NCBI GenBank assembly: GCA_943737045.1
Contig: CALSFV010000016.1
Location: forward strand, 726,001 to 790,000
Direction: 5' to 3'
DNA length: 64,000 nucleotides
Source: Parapristionchus giblindavisi
Lineage: Eukaryota; Nematoda; Chromadorea; Rhabditida; Diplogasteridae
Shown: one piece after another, positions 11,501-23,527 of the stretch
Position numbering within the stretch: the first letter of the stretch is position 1
How the letters are laid out: each line of letters begins with the position of its first letter
Notes under the pieces: model-generated
The model's input: only the letters and a program-made list of their open reading frames with translations
The model's database searches: none
What the model was told of the DNA's origin: nothing
Program-made: the position numbers and the translations under genes

Positions 11501-14500
11501 TATAGGAATAAATAAATAATATTTATTACAGATTCAACGATCAACTACAGACGATTCTGAAGCGTCATGCACATGTAGTGGAGACAATGGCTGAGGGATT
11601 GATTGAATTGAGGGAGAATGATGGAGTGGATATTGCTGCGGAAAGGTATGATTCTGCTATTAGAATCTAAAGATACAACTTGTTGGGATATCAATGAAAT
11701 TGTGTACTCAGAACATTAATCTGAGTTTATTTGGAAAACTTATTGATTACAGTATGCCTAGTAGACAATGGTTTTCCAATGGGTTTCACTATTTAAAATC
11801 TGCATACTATCTTATAATTGTACATCATAGCCAATTCATTTATTCTTTGTTGTATAGATCATGCGGGTATTTGTATTTCAGAGGTATCCAATATTTCCTC
11901 GATCGTTTCTACATCAATCGAATCTCCATTCGTATGCTACAGAATCAACATCTGGTTGTGTTTGGAAACGTCCTGCCCGAGAGTCCTCGGTATGCATTCT
12001 TGGTTATTTTAATAATGAATATTTTTAATATTAATGATTTAATTTTTTTTAATATTGATTGATTTTTACAGACACGTTGGTTGCATAGACCCTGCATGTG
12101 ATGTCGAAAGCGTGGTTCTTGATGCGTTCGAGAATGCCAAGTACGGTATTTAATTATTGATACTTTATTTTATCATCTGTTCAAAGTTATGTAAAGAAAA
12201 GACACGTAGACAATAGGCTCTTCTTTTTTACACATTCTAACATCTTTTGTTTTGTAACTATTGAAAATTATATAGTAGCCCTATATGCATCGTTACATTT
12301 GCTTTACGTGCCTACGCCTTAACCTCCGTCGTAACGACGGAGACGCGGCGGTAGGTTACGGCGTAGGCACGTAATTCAAATGTAACGATGCAATACTAAT
12401 CTGAAACTTTTCGCACATAGGACACTTCTTCGTAGAAGATAAATTGTAACGGTTTTACTAGAGCAGATAGTTTCAAATTATAATTTTTAAATCTTTTAAA
12501 TGCAATGGCTATATTAGGTTATTTATTTTATTAATTATAGATTCCTCTGTGATCGATACTATCTAACGTCGCCAATGATGAAGCTCGAGATGCATAATAA
12601 GGTTGATAAGGTAGATATTTTGATTTATATTTTATTTTACAGATCAATAATCTTACAGGATAAACCAATCGATATTGTTGCTGTTCCGTCTCATCTCTAT
12701 CATATCATGTTTGAGCTATTCAAGGTTGTTCGAGTTATCCTTTAAAGGGGGTATCCTTAATTTTTCCCGCTGATAAGCACATGTTAGTGAGCTTTCGTCA
12801 TTGGACAGTGAAGTGTGAGAGTGTCCTCCTCTCTATATTCAAATATGATGATAATTATGAGGGCGTGCATGACTCAGTGACCGTAAATTGAGTGAGTCTG
12901 ATGAAGGCGAGCTGGATAAGAATCCGTTTAATGAATAAACAATTCTACTGAGATTGAACACTAATATTTACTTATTTATTTATTTTTCAGAATGCGATGC
13001 GCGCCACGCTAGAATTCCACGGTGTCGATGATGACCCACCTGATATCCATGTCTTTGTTGTAAAGGGATCGGAGGACTTGAGTATTAAGGTATCGCTCTG
13101 TTTCTTACAAAGAATTCCTTCGACGACAGTATGTTTACCACCGTATCCTCTATCATCGAAAGCGAAGTATGAAATATTTAGTAACTTGAAGAGTGTTTTG
13201 TTAGGGATTACTGTATCATATTATATTCATAGGTCGAAAAGTATGTTGCAAAGTACCATAGGTGGGCACGCTGGGGGAAAGGCTGTGCGCAAACGGGGGA
13301 ATTGTAAGGCAAGGCTATGCGCATGGCCATTTTTAGCAGATTTGACTGAATTTTTTTACTTTTTTCCAATTTTTGTGAGGCAAAGCTATGCGCAAGGCCC
13401 CGCAAGGGAAGGCAAGGCTGTGCGCAAAAAGAATTCGTTTTTACGCGCCCACCTATGCAAAGTACCGACCCTGACCGGATTTTGAGCCAGAATTTCACAA
13501 AAATCGAACAAAACTGACCGGATTTTGAGCCAAAATTTCACAAAAATCAAAAAACTTCACCGGATTTTGAGCCAAATTTGCCAAAAATCGAAAAACCTGA
13601 CCGGATTTTGAAAACCGATAACCTAGCTATTCGACCTATGATTATATTACATTAACTTTATACCATGTGCATACATCGGGTGTATTACAGATTTGCGATA
13701 GAGGTGGTGGAGTCTCGCGGACTATTCTCGAACGATTATTCAATTACATGTAAGCATGGATATTTTGTTCCGTTATCTACAGTATCGGCGTAAAGTGATT
13801 AGACGCTTTTTCATTTTTATATAACTTTTGATCCAGGAAAGCAATCAGGCTGATTTTTTTAACCAATGTACAGAATTTATCAGGGAATATTATCATGATG
13901 TGTTGGTGTAATTAAATTCGTTCATTATTGCGTAGTGATGACGCATTCGAAGTACACTTTTTTGAAAATTTCCAATTCTTTAGTGAAAAGTCCTGTTCTC
14001 CTGAAACATTGTGAGAGTGGAGACATCTACTAGGGCTGCACAGGAAAAATATCCGGAATGGATCCGACTCCGATTTTGAACCGTAGCCTTGTTGCAAATT
14101 TGATCCCCAAAATTTAAAACTCAGCTTCTTGATGTGCTAACGACCCGTTCTAAGCGCCAAAATGATGCTAGTGATAAGCTATGTTTATTCCCAGATTATG
14201 GTAGTCATAGCTCTCATTCGCCCTCAGGGCATGAAAAACAAATTTTTTTGGAAGTGCTGATTTTGAGACCCTACCGTTCAGAGGGCAGGTGTTCTAAAAT
14301 TCTGGTTCCTGTGCAAGGAGCTTTACAATGTATCATATATTTATTTCCCTTATTTTGGTTTAGTTCCGATTCCTTTCAGACCCGCGGCAAAAGATATGTT
14401 GAGGTCGACTCGGTGCGCGCTCTTGCGCTTTCTCTCACAAAGTTCTCGTCCCTGGGCCTCTATTGATGAAATCTCGTATTTTCAATGCACCAATGCATAT

Positions 14501-17094
14501 TAGAGATGCTCACAAAAGTTTTTACACTGTTGCTAAACTTTGATCTTTGATCTTTGTATTTTGATCTTTGATGGCTGAAACCGAGTAGACCTCAGCATAA
14601 CTTTTGCTACGGTTCTGAAAGGAATCGGAACCAAACCAAAATCACGGACGGGACAAAGGCGGGTCAGCAAATTACCGCACACTATATGCACGCCACCGCG
14701 CGTTTTAGGAACCCCTAATTCGCAGATCCGGAATTATTTTTGTTTCTTCAAAATTTTGTAGTTTCATGAATTTATTTCGCTTAAATCTTTGATGAGGCTG
14801 AACACTGAAACAATCTAAATTGTATTGGAAAAAATAGAGAAGAAATAAGAGTATTGGCAATACGAAGTTTGCTAAATGCAGTGAAAAGTCCTATATTTCG
14901 CTATATGCGTGAAATCTCTGTGAATACGACAATTATTAACATTTTGCATATTCAAATATCTTGCAGACCTATAGTTCCGCCTAATTTGAAGACAACAGCT
15001 TTCGGCTAGCTCTCACGACTACGAAATTAATTTTTTTGTGCATTTATTCAGTACGATTTTTTGCTAATTTACGAATATTTTTGAAAATTCCGCCTCTAGA
15101 TTTGCGTTTCTGCATTTAGCAATGCCGCTTAATACCGTAGTTTTTTTGAACTTTGATGTGCATGTGGCAAAAGGGGCGTACGTCCTTTTGGCTTGTGTGT
15201 CCCGTCCGTGAAATAAGGGAAATTAATATATGATACATTGTAAAGCTGCTTGCACAGGAACCAGAATTTTAGAACACCTGCCCTCTGAACGGTAGGGTCT
15301 CAAAATCAGCCCTTCCAAAAAATTTGCTGAGTATTAAATTTTGGGGATCAAATTTGCAACAAAGCTACGGTTCGAAATCGGAGTCGGATCCATTCCGGAT
15401 ATTTTTCCTGTGCAGTCCTAGTAGATGTCTCCACTCTCACAATGTTTCAGGAGAACAGGACTTTTCACTAAAGAATTGGAAATTTTCAAAAAAGTGTACT
15501 TCGATTGCGTCATCACTACGCAATAATGAACTAACTTAATATCACCAACACATCATGGTAATATTCCCTGATAAATTCTGTACATTGGTTCAAAAGATCA
15601 GCTTGATTGCTTTCCTGGATCAAAAGTTACAAAAAATGAAAAAAAGCGTCTCATCACTTTACGCCGATACTGTACCTCATGGCTACTTATACTACTTATC
15701 GTTGATATATGGATCAATACTTGATTATTAGGTATTCGACAGCTCCCCCTCCTCCTCGTGATGGCACACAAGCCCCGCTGGTATGTTATGACATTTTACA
15801 TATTTTTATTTTTATTTTTCATTCCGTTTTCTATTTGATGTAGATATGGAACTATTTGGCTAAAGTTCTGACGTGAAAATCATGCACTCTTGTTGTTATT
15901 CTTTTTATGTTGGTATGGTAACATTTCCATGTAATTTTTTAAATAGTATATTTATTAAACTAAGCGTATGAATAAGGTTATTTGATATTCTGGACAATTA
16001 GATGTCTGTGTTCTTATGTTGGCCTATTAGGGTTTACATGATGTCTTACTTGATGGCTATCGTCCAACTGAGGAACGAAGTTTAAACGAGATCTTTGTGG
16101 GTTCACTTCATTCCTTTTTTGTTTCCGAATTTATTCCCCCTTTTTTAGTAATTGCATGGCAGCATCTACCTGTTGATTTTGTGCTTAAATCAGTGTATAG
16201 AAAATTAATTGATTAAGTAAAGGTTAATTTTGTTAGTCGACAAAATTTTGAAATGACGTTTTAAAAATTATCTCTGTTGGTGCAAAGAGCATTGCCTGTG
16301 CTAACAGGAGTCTTCTACTTCAAAGCAACGACACAGTATCTGCTCCCCTCAGTACATTCTTGTAATTTCAGGCAGGCTACGGATACGGTCTGCCCCTCTC
16401 GCGTCTGTACGCCCGCTACTTCCAGGTGTCAATTTTGACCTTTAAATCTTGCTTAAAAATTTATACATATCAATTATACAATAAATACATAAATATCAGT
16501 GGGTGTTATGTATTCGGAGGCGATAATACCACAATAAATCATTTTTAATTTTAATAATAATAATTATTATTATTTAATTTATATCTTTAAGGGAGATCTC
16601 TTCTTGGTATCAATGGAAGGTTACGGTACCGACGCGTGTATCTACATGAAGGTAGGCTTTTCATCATCTTCATCATATTGAAATCGTGCAGTTTGTTTAG
16701 TTCTGTGGTGTAGCTCTTGGCGTGGTTTTTTATTATGTTGGAGATCCCTTGTGGTCTTTTACTAGTAATACCCGTGGTGGTCTGGTATGATAAACGTCGG
16801 AAAAAAGATCAATGTATCTCTTCTCTCGGATTCTGTAATGAGGAACAGATGACGAAAAGAAAAGAAAACGGCGAGGGATAGAATGTGTAAAATGTTGAGT
16901 CTTATCACTTCTTCCACAGTCTAACCTAATGATTATTCCTCTCTCAGGCCGTCCCTGTGGAGGCATCAGAAGTGCTTCCCATATACTCAACCTCTTCACG
17001 TCGTCTGTTGACTCAAGCTGCACAAGTCGCCGACTGGTCTCATCCTATTCCTGGACAGAATAATCGTGATCCGAGAAGAACCTCCGGGTGCTAG
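8571..17094 (+). CDS. pdhk: pyruvate dehydrogenase kinase, 14 exons, complete
   Basis: Mitochondrial kinase that phosphorylates and switches off the E1-alpha subunit of pyruvate dehydrogenase. Exons: 8571-8689, 8796-8868, 9453-9583, 11532-11645, 11882-11989, 12072-12140, 12541-12610, 12659-12724, 12991-13089, 13691-13749, 15732-15780, 16372-16425, 16592-16651, 16948-17094. All junctions are GT..AG and in phase, giving 405 residues, the usual size. The N-terminal helical domain has [18 protein letters not shown]; the H box holds His120 ([13 protein letters not shown]). The GHKL ATPase fold has the N box FELFKNAMRA (Glu247, Asn251), G1 box DRGGG (Asp286), G2 box GYGYGLP and GYGTDA. The C-terminal DW motif is Asp386-Trp387. 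The start is the first ATG in frame before the conserved N-terminus. A possible poly(A) signal AATAAA lies at 17699-17704. Branched-chain ketoacid dehydrogenase kinase is less likely, because the DW motif and the N-terminal match are PDK-type. Confidence 0.96.
10065..10267 (+). mobile_element. hAT-like MITE, CATAGGTCGAA family, copy 1 (PDHK intron 3)
   Basis: 203 bp, ends CATAGGTCGAATAGCTA and TTTTCGACCTATG, flanked by the perfect octamer CGTTTAGT at 10057-10064 and 10268-10275. The interior is a tandem array of about 55-bp units built on 'ttggctcaaaatccggtcagg'. Confidence 0.92.
10868..11072 (+). mobile_element. hAT-like MITE, CATAGGTCGAA family, copy 2 (PDHK intron 3)
   Basis: 205 bp with the same ends as copy 1 and internal units reading 'aaaatgcggtcagg'. 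It is flanked by the perfect octamer GCAGGAGT (10860-10867 and 11073-11080). It lies only 600 bp from copy 1 in the same intron, in the same orientation, so it is an independent insertion with its own target. Confidence 0.92.
12286..12392. repeat. 107-bp palindromic MITE (PDHK intron 6)
   Basis: Almost entirely self-complementary: TGCATCGTTACA ... TGTAACGATGCA with inner arms GTGCCTACGCC / GGCGTAGGCAC and a GTCGTAACGAC core. A second member is at 55249-55354. It would fold into one long hairpin when transcribed. Confidence 0.8.
13228..13640 (-). mobile_element. hAT-like MITE, CATAGGTCGAA family, copy 3 (PDHK intron 9)
   Basis: Reverse-oriented copy with ends CATAGGTCGAAAAGTATG and TTCGACCTATG, flanked by the perfect octamer ATTATATT (13220-13227 and 13641-13648). 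Its 413-bp span includes another MITE (13257-13457) nested inside it, so the native element is about 204 bp. Confidence 0.92.
13257..13457 (-). mobile_element. MITE, CATAGGTGGGC family, copy 2, nested
   Basis: 201 bp with ends CATAGGTGGGCACGC and GCGCCCACCTATG. It is inserted inside the element at 13228-13640, with the perfect octamer CAAAGTAC duplicated at 13249-13256 and 13458-13465. The uninterrupted octamer is visible in the related copy at 49196-49315, confirming the empty site. Confidence 0.93.
13780..15672. mobile_element. Tc1/mariner-like foldback element (PDHK intron 10)
   Basis: 1.9 kb with ends CAGTATCGGCGT and ACGCCGATACTG, flanked by TA on both sides (13778-13779 and 15673-15674). 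The arms are about 600 bp (to about 14370 on the left, from about 15208 on the right) and nearly identical as inverted copies. The spacer is bounded by another inverted pair, CGGACGGGACA near 14645 and TGTCCCGTCCG near 15200, suggesting nesting. CAGT ends and TA targets are typical of Tc1/mariner; no transposase frame is seen. Confidence 0.85.
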
Positions 17095-18222
17095 TGTGTG
17101 TGCACAAACACACCGACACACAAACTTATACATAGGAGAATAAGGATATATTGATTGTACTTAACATTCCTCCTCTTGTTGTACTATTCTTATGACATTA
17201 TTGTATTCTACTACTGACTTGACTAGCCGCCATTACTGTATATCCGGTACCGTATGCCTACAATAGGCTCTCGTTATCGTAACTCTGACTATTCGTTGAT
17301 TATGAACTTTATTTTAAATATCGCTACCACGTAGTGTGAGCACTAGTTTCTCTCAAATATCCGGTATATCGATTAGTTCAACTCACTTTAAATTGTTTCC
17401 CAAAATGTTGTCGTTCTAGATGGCTCTATAGTTTTTGTACAGATGACTTTATCTATATATATTTTAAAATATAAAATCTATATATTATATATAAACGACA
17501 CGAACTTGCAGCTCTGATCAAAAGAATTACTGTATTACTGGATTACTGTAATATCGTATCGTGTACACATATATTGTCTTACTTTTACCCCTTAATTTTT
17601 TTGTTTTGTAAAAAGTGCTTGGTGATATTCTTTGTATGACCAGTTCTTTGATGAGTACCGACTATCAGGTGATCTATCGTATCCTCAGTGCCTATCTGAA
17701 TAAATTACTTCTATCTTTATTAGCTTTATATTGTTCATATGTTGATAATTATTCACTGCTTCTATGAGTGCATTGAATACCGAGTATGCGATACTGAGTA
17801 AGTATTTCTGACCATAGTTTTCAGCACCCTTACACGATTTTTATATAGTGGGTCGGATTTAGAAAAAAAATCGTTATTTTCGCGAAAATTGTATTTTTTT
17901 CACATAAAAATGAGCCATATATAATCACATACTCCATTATGACGGTATGAGAATATATGATACTGGCCCGCCGAACTATGTTTGACCTTTCTGTCGTCCG
18001 ATCACTATCTATACGAATTTCGCGCGCAATTTGAATCAATACCACGCCCTCCTAGGGCAGACTATTGTTCGGCGCTTTGTTGTACCTTCTGGCTGTTTGT
18101 CTCAAAATTTATCACTTTAGCTCTAGTTTTTGGCCCGGTATAACCAATGATCGGTGTCTTAAAGATTTCGAAGCTTACATTCTTCTTCAATTATCTGATC
18201 TTTGATCTTTTGTCAGACCATC
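17095..18222. other. spacer between PDHK and the CDCA3-like gene
   Basis: Contains the probable PDHK 3' UTR with a poly(A) signal AATAAA at 17699-17704, then A+T-rich DNA. A 'tatagtgggtcggatttag' segment near 17845 is related to one at 2735. The run GATCTTTGATCTTTTGTCAG ends just before the next start codon and could be a trans-splice or UTR-intron acceptor (AG at 18215-18216). Confidence 0.5.
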
Positions 18223-19497
18223 ATGGGACAGCTAATATCTGCCTCCCCTACTCCTCGTGACTCCAATCCCAGTACACCTACGAATATGCGATCAACCATT
18301 GATCCACGATCTCCGACTTTGGAATTTGATCGAACTCCTGTCAAAGTTGAAAGGTTTGCATTGTTTTTGTCTGTAATGTCTTTTGTCACAGTTGATTTTT
18401 GATTGATTTTAACTTCCGCACCTTTGAATACTAGAGTGTAATCAGTGCAAGAATCAATTCTTTTAAGCGTTATAATGTAGTATAATAGTATTTTCGCTAT
18501 ATTTCATTTGCCTTACTCTAGTGAAAAATACAAATAAAATTGGGGAAAAAACGTATAGCTTTATTTGTCTAAAACTTTGATCAATTGTTACATATAGTGT
18601 TTAACATTTAGGAATAAATACGATTAATAATAATAATAAATATAATATATGCAGTACCCCACACGGATCGGGGGTGTCTACGAATAGTGAGAATGTGCAA
18701 GGAGGAGGAAAGAATGTGAATATCACACCGACCACCACACGTGAGCGACCACGTAGTCTACATCAGAAAATGATTGCTGAAAAGTAAGTTATATTCGACC
18801 ATAGTGATATTTCCTTTTTAAGTTTAACCACTGGCCAGTGTAGATTAAGCGCTTTGTCTACTAAGTAGTGAATAGATAACTATACAGTAATGTAGATTCT
18901 CCCCCGTTGGCAAGGAATCCCGGATTCTCTATCCACCCGAATTATTGCGCCTTGAATATTGAATATCACGCATGAGAATTGTTTATATTGTTTACTATTT
19001 GCTTGACATATTTAAGGGTGGAGTGTTCGGAATTTTATGAATTACGTAGTGTGATTTAGAGAAAAAAATATTAATTTTTGGAAAATGCCGCACGAAAAAC
19101 TTGTGTGTGTTCTGACCATAGGCCGAAAAATACGTTCCAAACAACGAAGCCTGACCGAATTTTGGGATTTTTTTGTGAAAACATGATCGCATTTTGGAAT
19201 TTTTCGTGAAAACCTGACCGCATTTCGCGAATCTGTAATGTAGTTATTCGACCTATGGCTGTGACCTTATTCTCAGTTATCCACAGTGTATTCCACCTGG
19301 GGACAATGACGTAATCTGATCTTGCACTGTAAGACTTACACTCTTACAGTTTCATTTACATACGATTAGTATCAAATGTTGCGCAATTTGTTCTACAATT
19401 ACAATAAGCACCACTCTTCTCCACAGTAAAAATAATAGTTTCTATTTTCAGACACAAGAAGCTATGCGAGCAGGAAGAACCGACAACGTCTAATTAA
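18223..19497 (+). CDS. CDCA3/Tome-1-like small protein
   Basis: Three exons (18223-18353, 18655-18783, 19452-19497) with in-phase GT..AG junctions give 101 residues. The start follows an acceptor-like TTTTGTCAG by six bases. Residues 27-40 read DPRSPTLEFDRTPV, the signature repeated in vertebrate CDCA3 (Tome-1), an F-box-like adaptor for degradation of the mitotic inhibitor WEE1. The N-terminus MGQLIS fits an N-myristoylation consensus, and the protein has several SP/TP sites expected of CDK targets. It is much shorter than vertebrate CDCA3 (about 270 aa) and has one DPRSPT unit. The rest is polar and low-complexity, ending in a charged tail. Poly(A) signal AATAAA at 19500-19505. The gene structure is firm; the family call rests on one motif. 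Confidence 0.75.
19117..19257 (-). mobile_element. hAT-like MITE, CATAGGTCGAA family, short copy (intron 2 of CDCA3-like gene)
   Basis: 141 bp, ends CATAGGCCGAAAAATACG and ATTCGACCTATG. Flanks GTTCTGAC and GCTGTGAC match at 6 of 8 positions, so this is an older insertion with a decayed target duplication. Confidence 0.75.
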
Positions 19498-20016
19498 TCA
19501 ATAAATCAATGATCTACGCTTATGATCATATCAATCAATATGTACCTTTTTCTCTTCTATTTCGTCATTCCACGTCTCCAATCGATGATCCCTTTCGTAT
19601 TTGCATATCTCACCATCTCAGCCATTGAGCATTCACCTATCTGTAATCAATAATCTTATCAACATTTTATTTTATAATTTCGTCATTTTGTGATCACTTT
19701 GTGTACCGTATCCCCGTAGCCATGACGTACAGTATCTCACTTTGTAATCAATTGATCGTCGTTCGAATGTATGTAGACTGCGTCTAGCCGATTCCTCCAT
19801 TGTGTCTGCACACTCGAACAAAGGCGCGTCCCACAACGACGAACCTGTGTATACCGTAATCAATCAATATGTACCGTATGAATCTCTTACGACTAATGGC
19901 GTTAATCTGCACTCCACCCCCATATAACATATCCCATACAACATATATACACGGGTCTCCTGTAAAAGTGTAGCAAAAACGGCCGATTCTGCCACTAAGA
20001 AAAATTGCTTGTCTCC
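19498..20016. other. 3' flank of the CDCA3-like gene
   Basis: Holds the AATAAA at 19500-19505 and pyrimidine-rich unique DNA. A 'cacgggtctcctgtaaaagtgta' segment near 19952 resembles the terminal repeat of the foldback element at 59165. Otherwise nothing recognised. Confidence 0.45.
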
Positions 20017-20327
20017 CACGGCGGTTCAATGAAGAGAAATCCCTACATTTAACTTTGGCTTGAAGGCTCTTGCATTACGAAAAATCGGCAAAGTTGATTT
20101 GCACTGGGCGGGATTCGAACCTACGAGGTTCGGATCTCTAAACAAAAGCTCTATCCACTAAGCCATCTCGGCATGTCTCGCGAATCGTAAAACTCGATGA
20201 TAGGTCTAGTCAGAAGCGAGCGCCCAGATATACCGTAATCAACTTTTGCGCTGCTCATCATCACTCAGTTTGCGATACTTTCTTTCTCAGGCAAGAGCTT
20301 CTTAGTTACTATCATTGAGCCGCCGTG
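20017..20327 (-). mobile_element. TIR element carrying a tRNA-like cassette, copy 2
   Basis: 311 bp, inverted relative to copy 1 (6522-6854). Ends CACGGCGGTTCAATGA and TCATTGAGCCGCCGTG, flanked by the perfect 5-bp duplication TCTCC (20012-20016 and 20328-20332). Colinear with copy 1 over its whole length, including the tRNA-like segment. Confidence 0.92.
20100..20172 (-). other. tRNA-like cassette, second copy
   Basis: Reads on the minus strand as GCCGAGATGGCTTAGTGGAT, later GGTTCGAATCC. It is nearly identical to 6699-6771, with the A-box G restored (TGGCTTAGTGG). Acceptor halves again do not pair, so a functional tRNA is unlikely; the B box is perfect. Confidence 0.65.
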
Positions 20328-20332
20328 TCTCC

Positions 20333-20832
20333 GAATGCGATGAAACTCGATCAGTGGGTGTGGTTGGGGGTCATGAGAAGGCCTAGCCACTTCATTCCAA
20401 AATTGCAGATTATTGATTTTTTAAAAATATACCATGAAAATGATCATAACTCGGTTCATTTTCATCGTAAAGCGAGCTGACAGGTGTCATCGGAACCGTA
20501 TTCTAATTCTTTCCAAAAAAAGTTGTTTATGACCCGTTCGCTGCTAAGTCGTCTCCAGGGGGGGGGGGGGGGGAGGGGGCGGGACGCGAATAACGTATTT
20601 TCTGAACAAAAAAGTTACCTGTTCTCGAACATTTTCTCTTGAACCCTATTGCAGAAAAAAAGTTTTCAGATCACGTACATAGTCAGTATATTGTTCATTT
20701 ACCGTATCTCTGTCCTCCCAATGCTGCTTACTAGAGGACATGGACTTATAATTAGTCTTTTTTTCCTCAACAGTTTTTTGATCGTATCTGCCTTCAAAAT
20801 GGTCCAATCGACTATTTAAGAGGCATGCTCCC
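20333..20832. other. non-coding stretch with G homopolymer
   Basis: No gene recognised. It includes a G-rich run of more than 20 bases near 20558-20582. Confidence 0.45.
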
Positions 20833-22829
20833 TAAGACTCGATCATATTCGACCACGCCCGGACACGTGCGCTAGCAATGAGAACTGGGAGTCCATACTT
20901 GGGTGTTAGGAGTGCTCCCGGCCCTTATTACACAAAACGGCTGAAATTTCCTGTTTGTGCCCTCAGGCAATTAGAAAAATTAATTTCAAAAATAAACTTT
21001 TAAAAATCATAATTTCTCAAATTGTTGAGATGAAGTCTAAATACCATCTGCGATGCGTCTAGAGTACACAGTGCTTGCTAATTAATTATTAGCATCGAAT
21101 GTGCGTTGATTCCTAAACCACTTTTTTGACTCAAAATTTTGGTTTTCCCGGACAAATCATCCCTTGTTTTAGTGAGTGCCCAAAATTTCCGACCAGGTAT
21201 TGTAGCCTAAGCAATTCTGCATTGATTTAACTTAAAATTGGGTTCTTCCCGATCGACCATTTTGTCGAATTTTTTGCTCGAACTTCTGTCATCGATGGTT
21301 TTCTCGAACAAATGCTGTATTTTCCAAAAGATTGGTGCGGAATTGTGGTCCACTCAAAGTTTAGAGGTGAGACGAGTAAAATGACACAAGAAGCCCATCA
21401 CTTGGATCAATTTGAAATTTTCGATTTTCACGACCCGGGGGTCATGGTCCGAAAATTTCAAAATTTCTCAACTTTGAAATGTTTTCATTTATGTGGCTTG
21501 TTGTGAAGTACTAATGATGTGAATAATATTCAGCCAATGCTCAATGACCGATCTCTCCTTTCAACCATTTTTTTCGAAAATTTTCATTCTGATTGCGTGC
21601 GAAAAATCAGAATTGTGTTTGAATCAGCTTCCAACTCGCTTTCTGTAACATCCTATCTAAGTGCTTTGCAATGTACATAATCAATATGAAAATCGTTGAA
21701 TTTCGAAAATTCATATTTTTTTACCATGACCCCGGGGTCATGGAAATCGATTTTTCAAAAGTGAGCCGAATGCCGGGATTCCAGTTCTACTACGTTTACT
21801 CATCATGAAACTTCACATTGTCATTGTCATTTGCTCATTGTCGCAGCATTCGAGTCGAAAAATTGCAATATTATAGAAATTTGCCATGAAAGTAGGCACT
21901 CAAATTGAATTTTATGAATTTTCGAAAATAAACGATTTTCATATTGATTATGCACATTGCAAAGTACTAAGACAGAATGTTACAGAAAGCAAGTTGGAAA
22001 CCGATTCAAACACAATTCTGATTTTTCGCACGCAATCAGAAAGAAAATTTTCGAAAAATTGGTTGAAAGGAGAGATCAGCCATTGAGCATTGGCTGAATA
22101 TTATTCACATCATTAGTACTTCACAATAAGCACATAAATGAAAACATTTCAAACTTGAGAAATTTTGAAATTTTCCGACCATGTATTTTCCGAGCGATTG
22201 GTGCGGAATTGTGGTCCACTCAAAGTTTAGAGGTGAGACGAGTAAAATGACACAAGAAGCCCATCACTTGGATCAATTTGAAAATTTCAATTTTCATGTC
22301 TCACCTCTAAACTTTGAGTGGACCACAATTCCGCACCAATCGCTCGGAAAATACAGCATTTGTTCGGGAAATCCATCGATGACGGAAGTTCGAGCAAAAA
22401 ATTCGACAAAATGGTCGATCGGGAAGAACCCAATTTTAAGTTAAATCAATGCAGAATTGCTTAGGCTACAATACCTGGTCGGAAATTTTGGGCACTCACT
22501 AAAACAAGGGATGATTTGTCCTGAAAAACCAAAATTTTGAGTCAAAAAAGTGGTTTAGGAATCAACGCACATTCGATGCAAATAATGAATTAGCAAGCAA
22601 TGTGCACTCTAGACGCATCGCAGATGGTATTTCGACTTCATCTTAACAATTTGAGAAATTATGATTTTTTTAAAGTTTTTTTAAAAATTATTTTTTCTAA
22701 TAGCCTGAGCGCACAAACAGGAAATTTTAGCCGTTTTGTGTAATTAGGGCCGGGGGTACTCCTAACACCCAAGTATGGACTCCCAGTTCTCATTGCTAGC
22801 ACACGTGTCCGGGGGGTGGTCGAGTCTTA
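20833..22829. mobile_element. 2-kb foldback element
   Basis: Outer arms are inverted copies: TAAGACTCGA ... near 20833 against TCGAGTCTTA ending at 22829, both followed inward by CGGACACGTG-type sequence, 'gctagcaatgagaactggg' and long matching stretches. Arms run about 900 bp. A segment around 21330-21410 recurs in direct orientation at 22195-22280, and part of it again inverted at 22297-22345, so the centre has been rearranged. The 60-90 codon open frames inside are arm sequence, not recognised proteins. No certain TSD. Confidence 0.75.
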
Positions 22830-22980
22830 ACGGCCATCTCTCTTAAAAAAGGAAATGATGCTCTCGGGAAGGTGAATAGAAGGGGGCCGCCCGTTCCGGC
22901 AACGGATTATAAAACGATTGGGAGGTGGCCTACGACAACAATAGTTGTACCATTGTTATCAGTAGGAGTGTACGGTATTG

Positions 22981-23527
22981 CAGGGATGGGCGAACATGAT
23001 CGGATGAAAAAAAATCGAAAACGAAAATTTTTCGTTTCAAAACCTCGAAAAAAATTCGAAAAATTTTATTTCACAGTTAAAGTGATTCATAAAGTTGAAA
23101 TCGTTGAGCTCGAAAGTCATTCTTTATTGGCTGCTTCCAGAAAACTTATTTAGGCAAAATATGGAAGAGGAAGAAACAATAAAAAAGGGCAAATGAATTT
23201 TCCCAGCATCTGATAGATGTTCGTGAATTTAGCTCGAAAAATATATGAAAAAACATTCGTCATCGATTCAGGAAAAGTGAAAATACAGTAAGAACTCGAT
23301 CTTTTCTCGAGTGGAAAACATACAGTAAGAAAGTATGTAAAAAGTATAGAAATTCTTTCGAAAATACCTTTTTTGATCCCGTTTTCCCATTATTTCATTG
23401 TTTTTGAACTCCCAGAATATCTAGCGTAAAACTCGAAAAATTTCCGAGAAAGTCTTTTTCGATCGAACAATTTTTCGTCTGGGGGTCGAAAAAAACGAAC
23501 ACGAAAAATTTTTTTCGCCCATCCCTG
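22981..23527 (+). mobile_element. hAT MITE, CAGGGATGGGCGAA ends
   Basis: 547 bp with 14-base inverted ends CAGGGATGGGCGAA and TTCGCCCATCCCTG, flanked by the perfect octamer CGGTATTG at 22973-22980 and 23528-23535. CAGGG(A/G)TGGGC-type ends and 8-bp targets are characteristic of hAT transposons. The interior is A+T-rich with many 'cgaaaaat' words and has no transposase. Confidence 0.95.

Noticed and set aside
12997..13485. 162-codon frame continuing from PDHK exon 9
   Set aside because: Only its first part (to 13089) is exon; the rest runs through the intron and into two nested MITEs.
17095..18222. PDHK and the CDCA3-like gene as one operon
   Set aside because: The gap of 1.1 kb is longer than usual nematode operon spacing, and the acceptor before the second ATG can equally be ordinary trans-splicing or a UTR intron.
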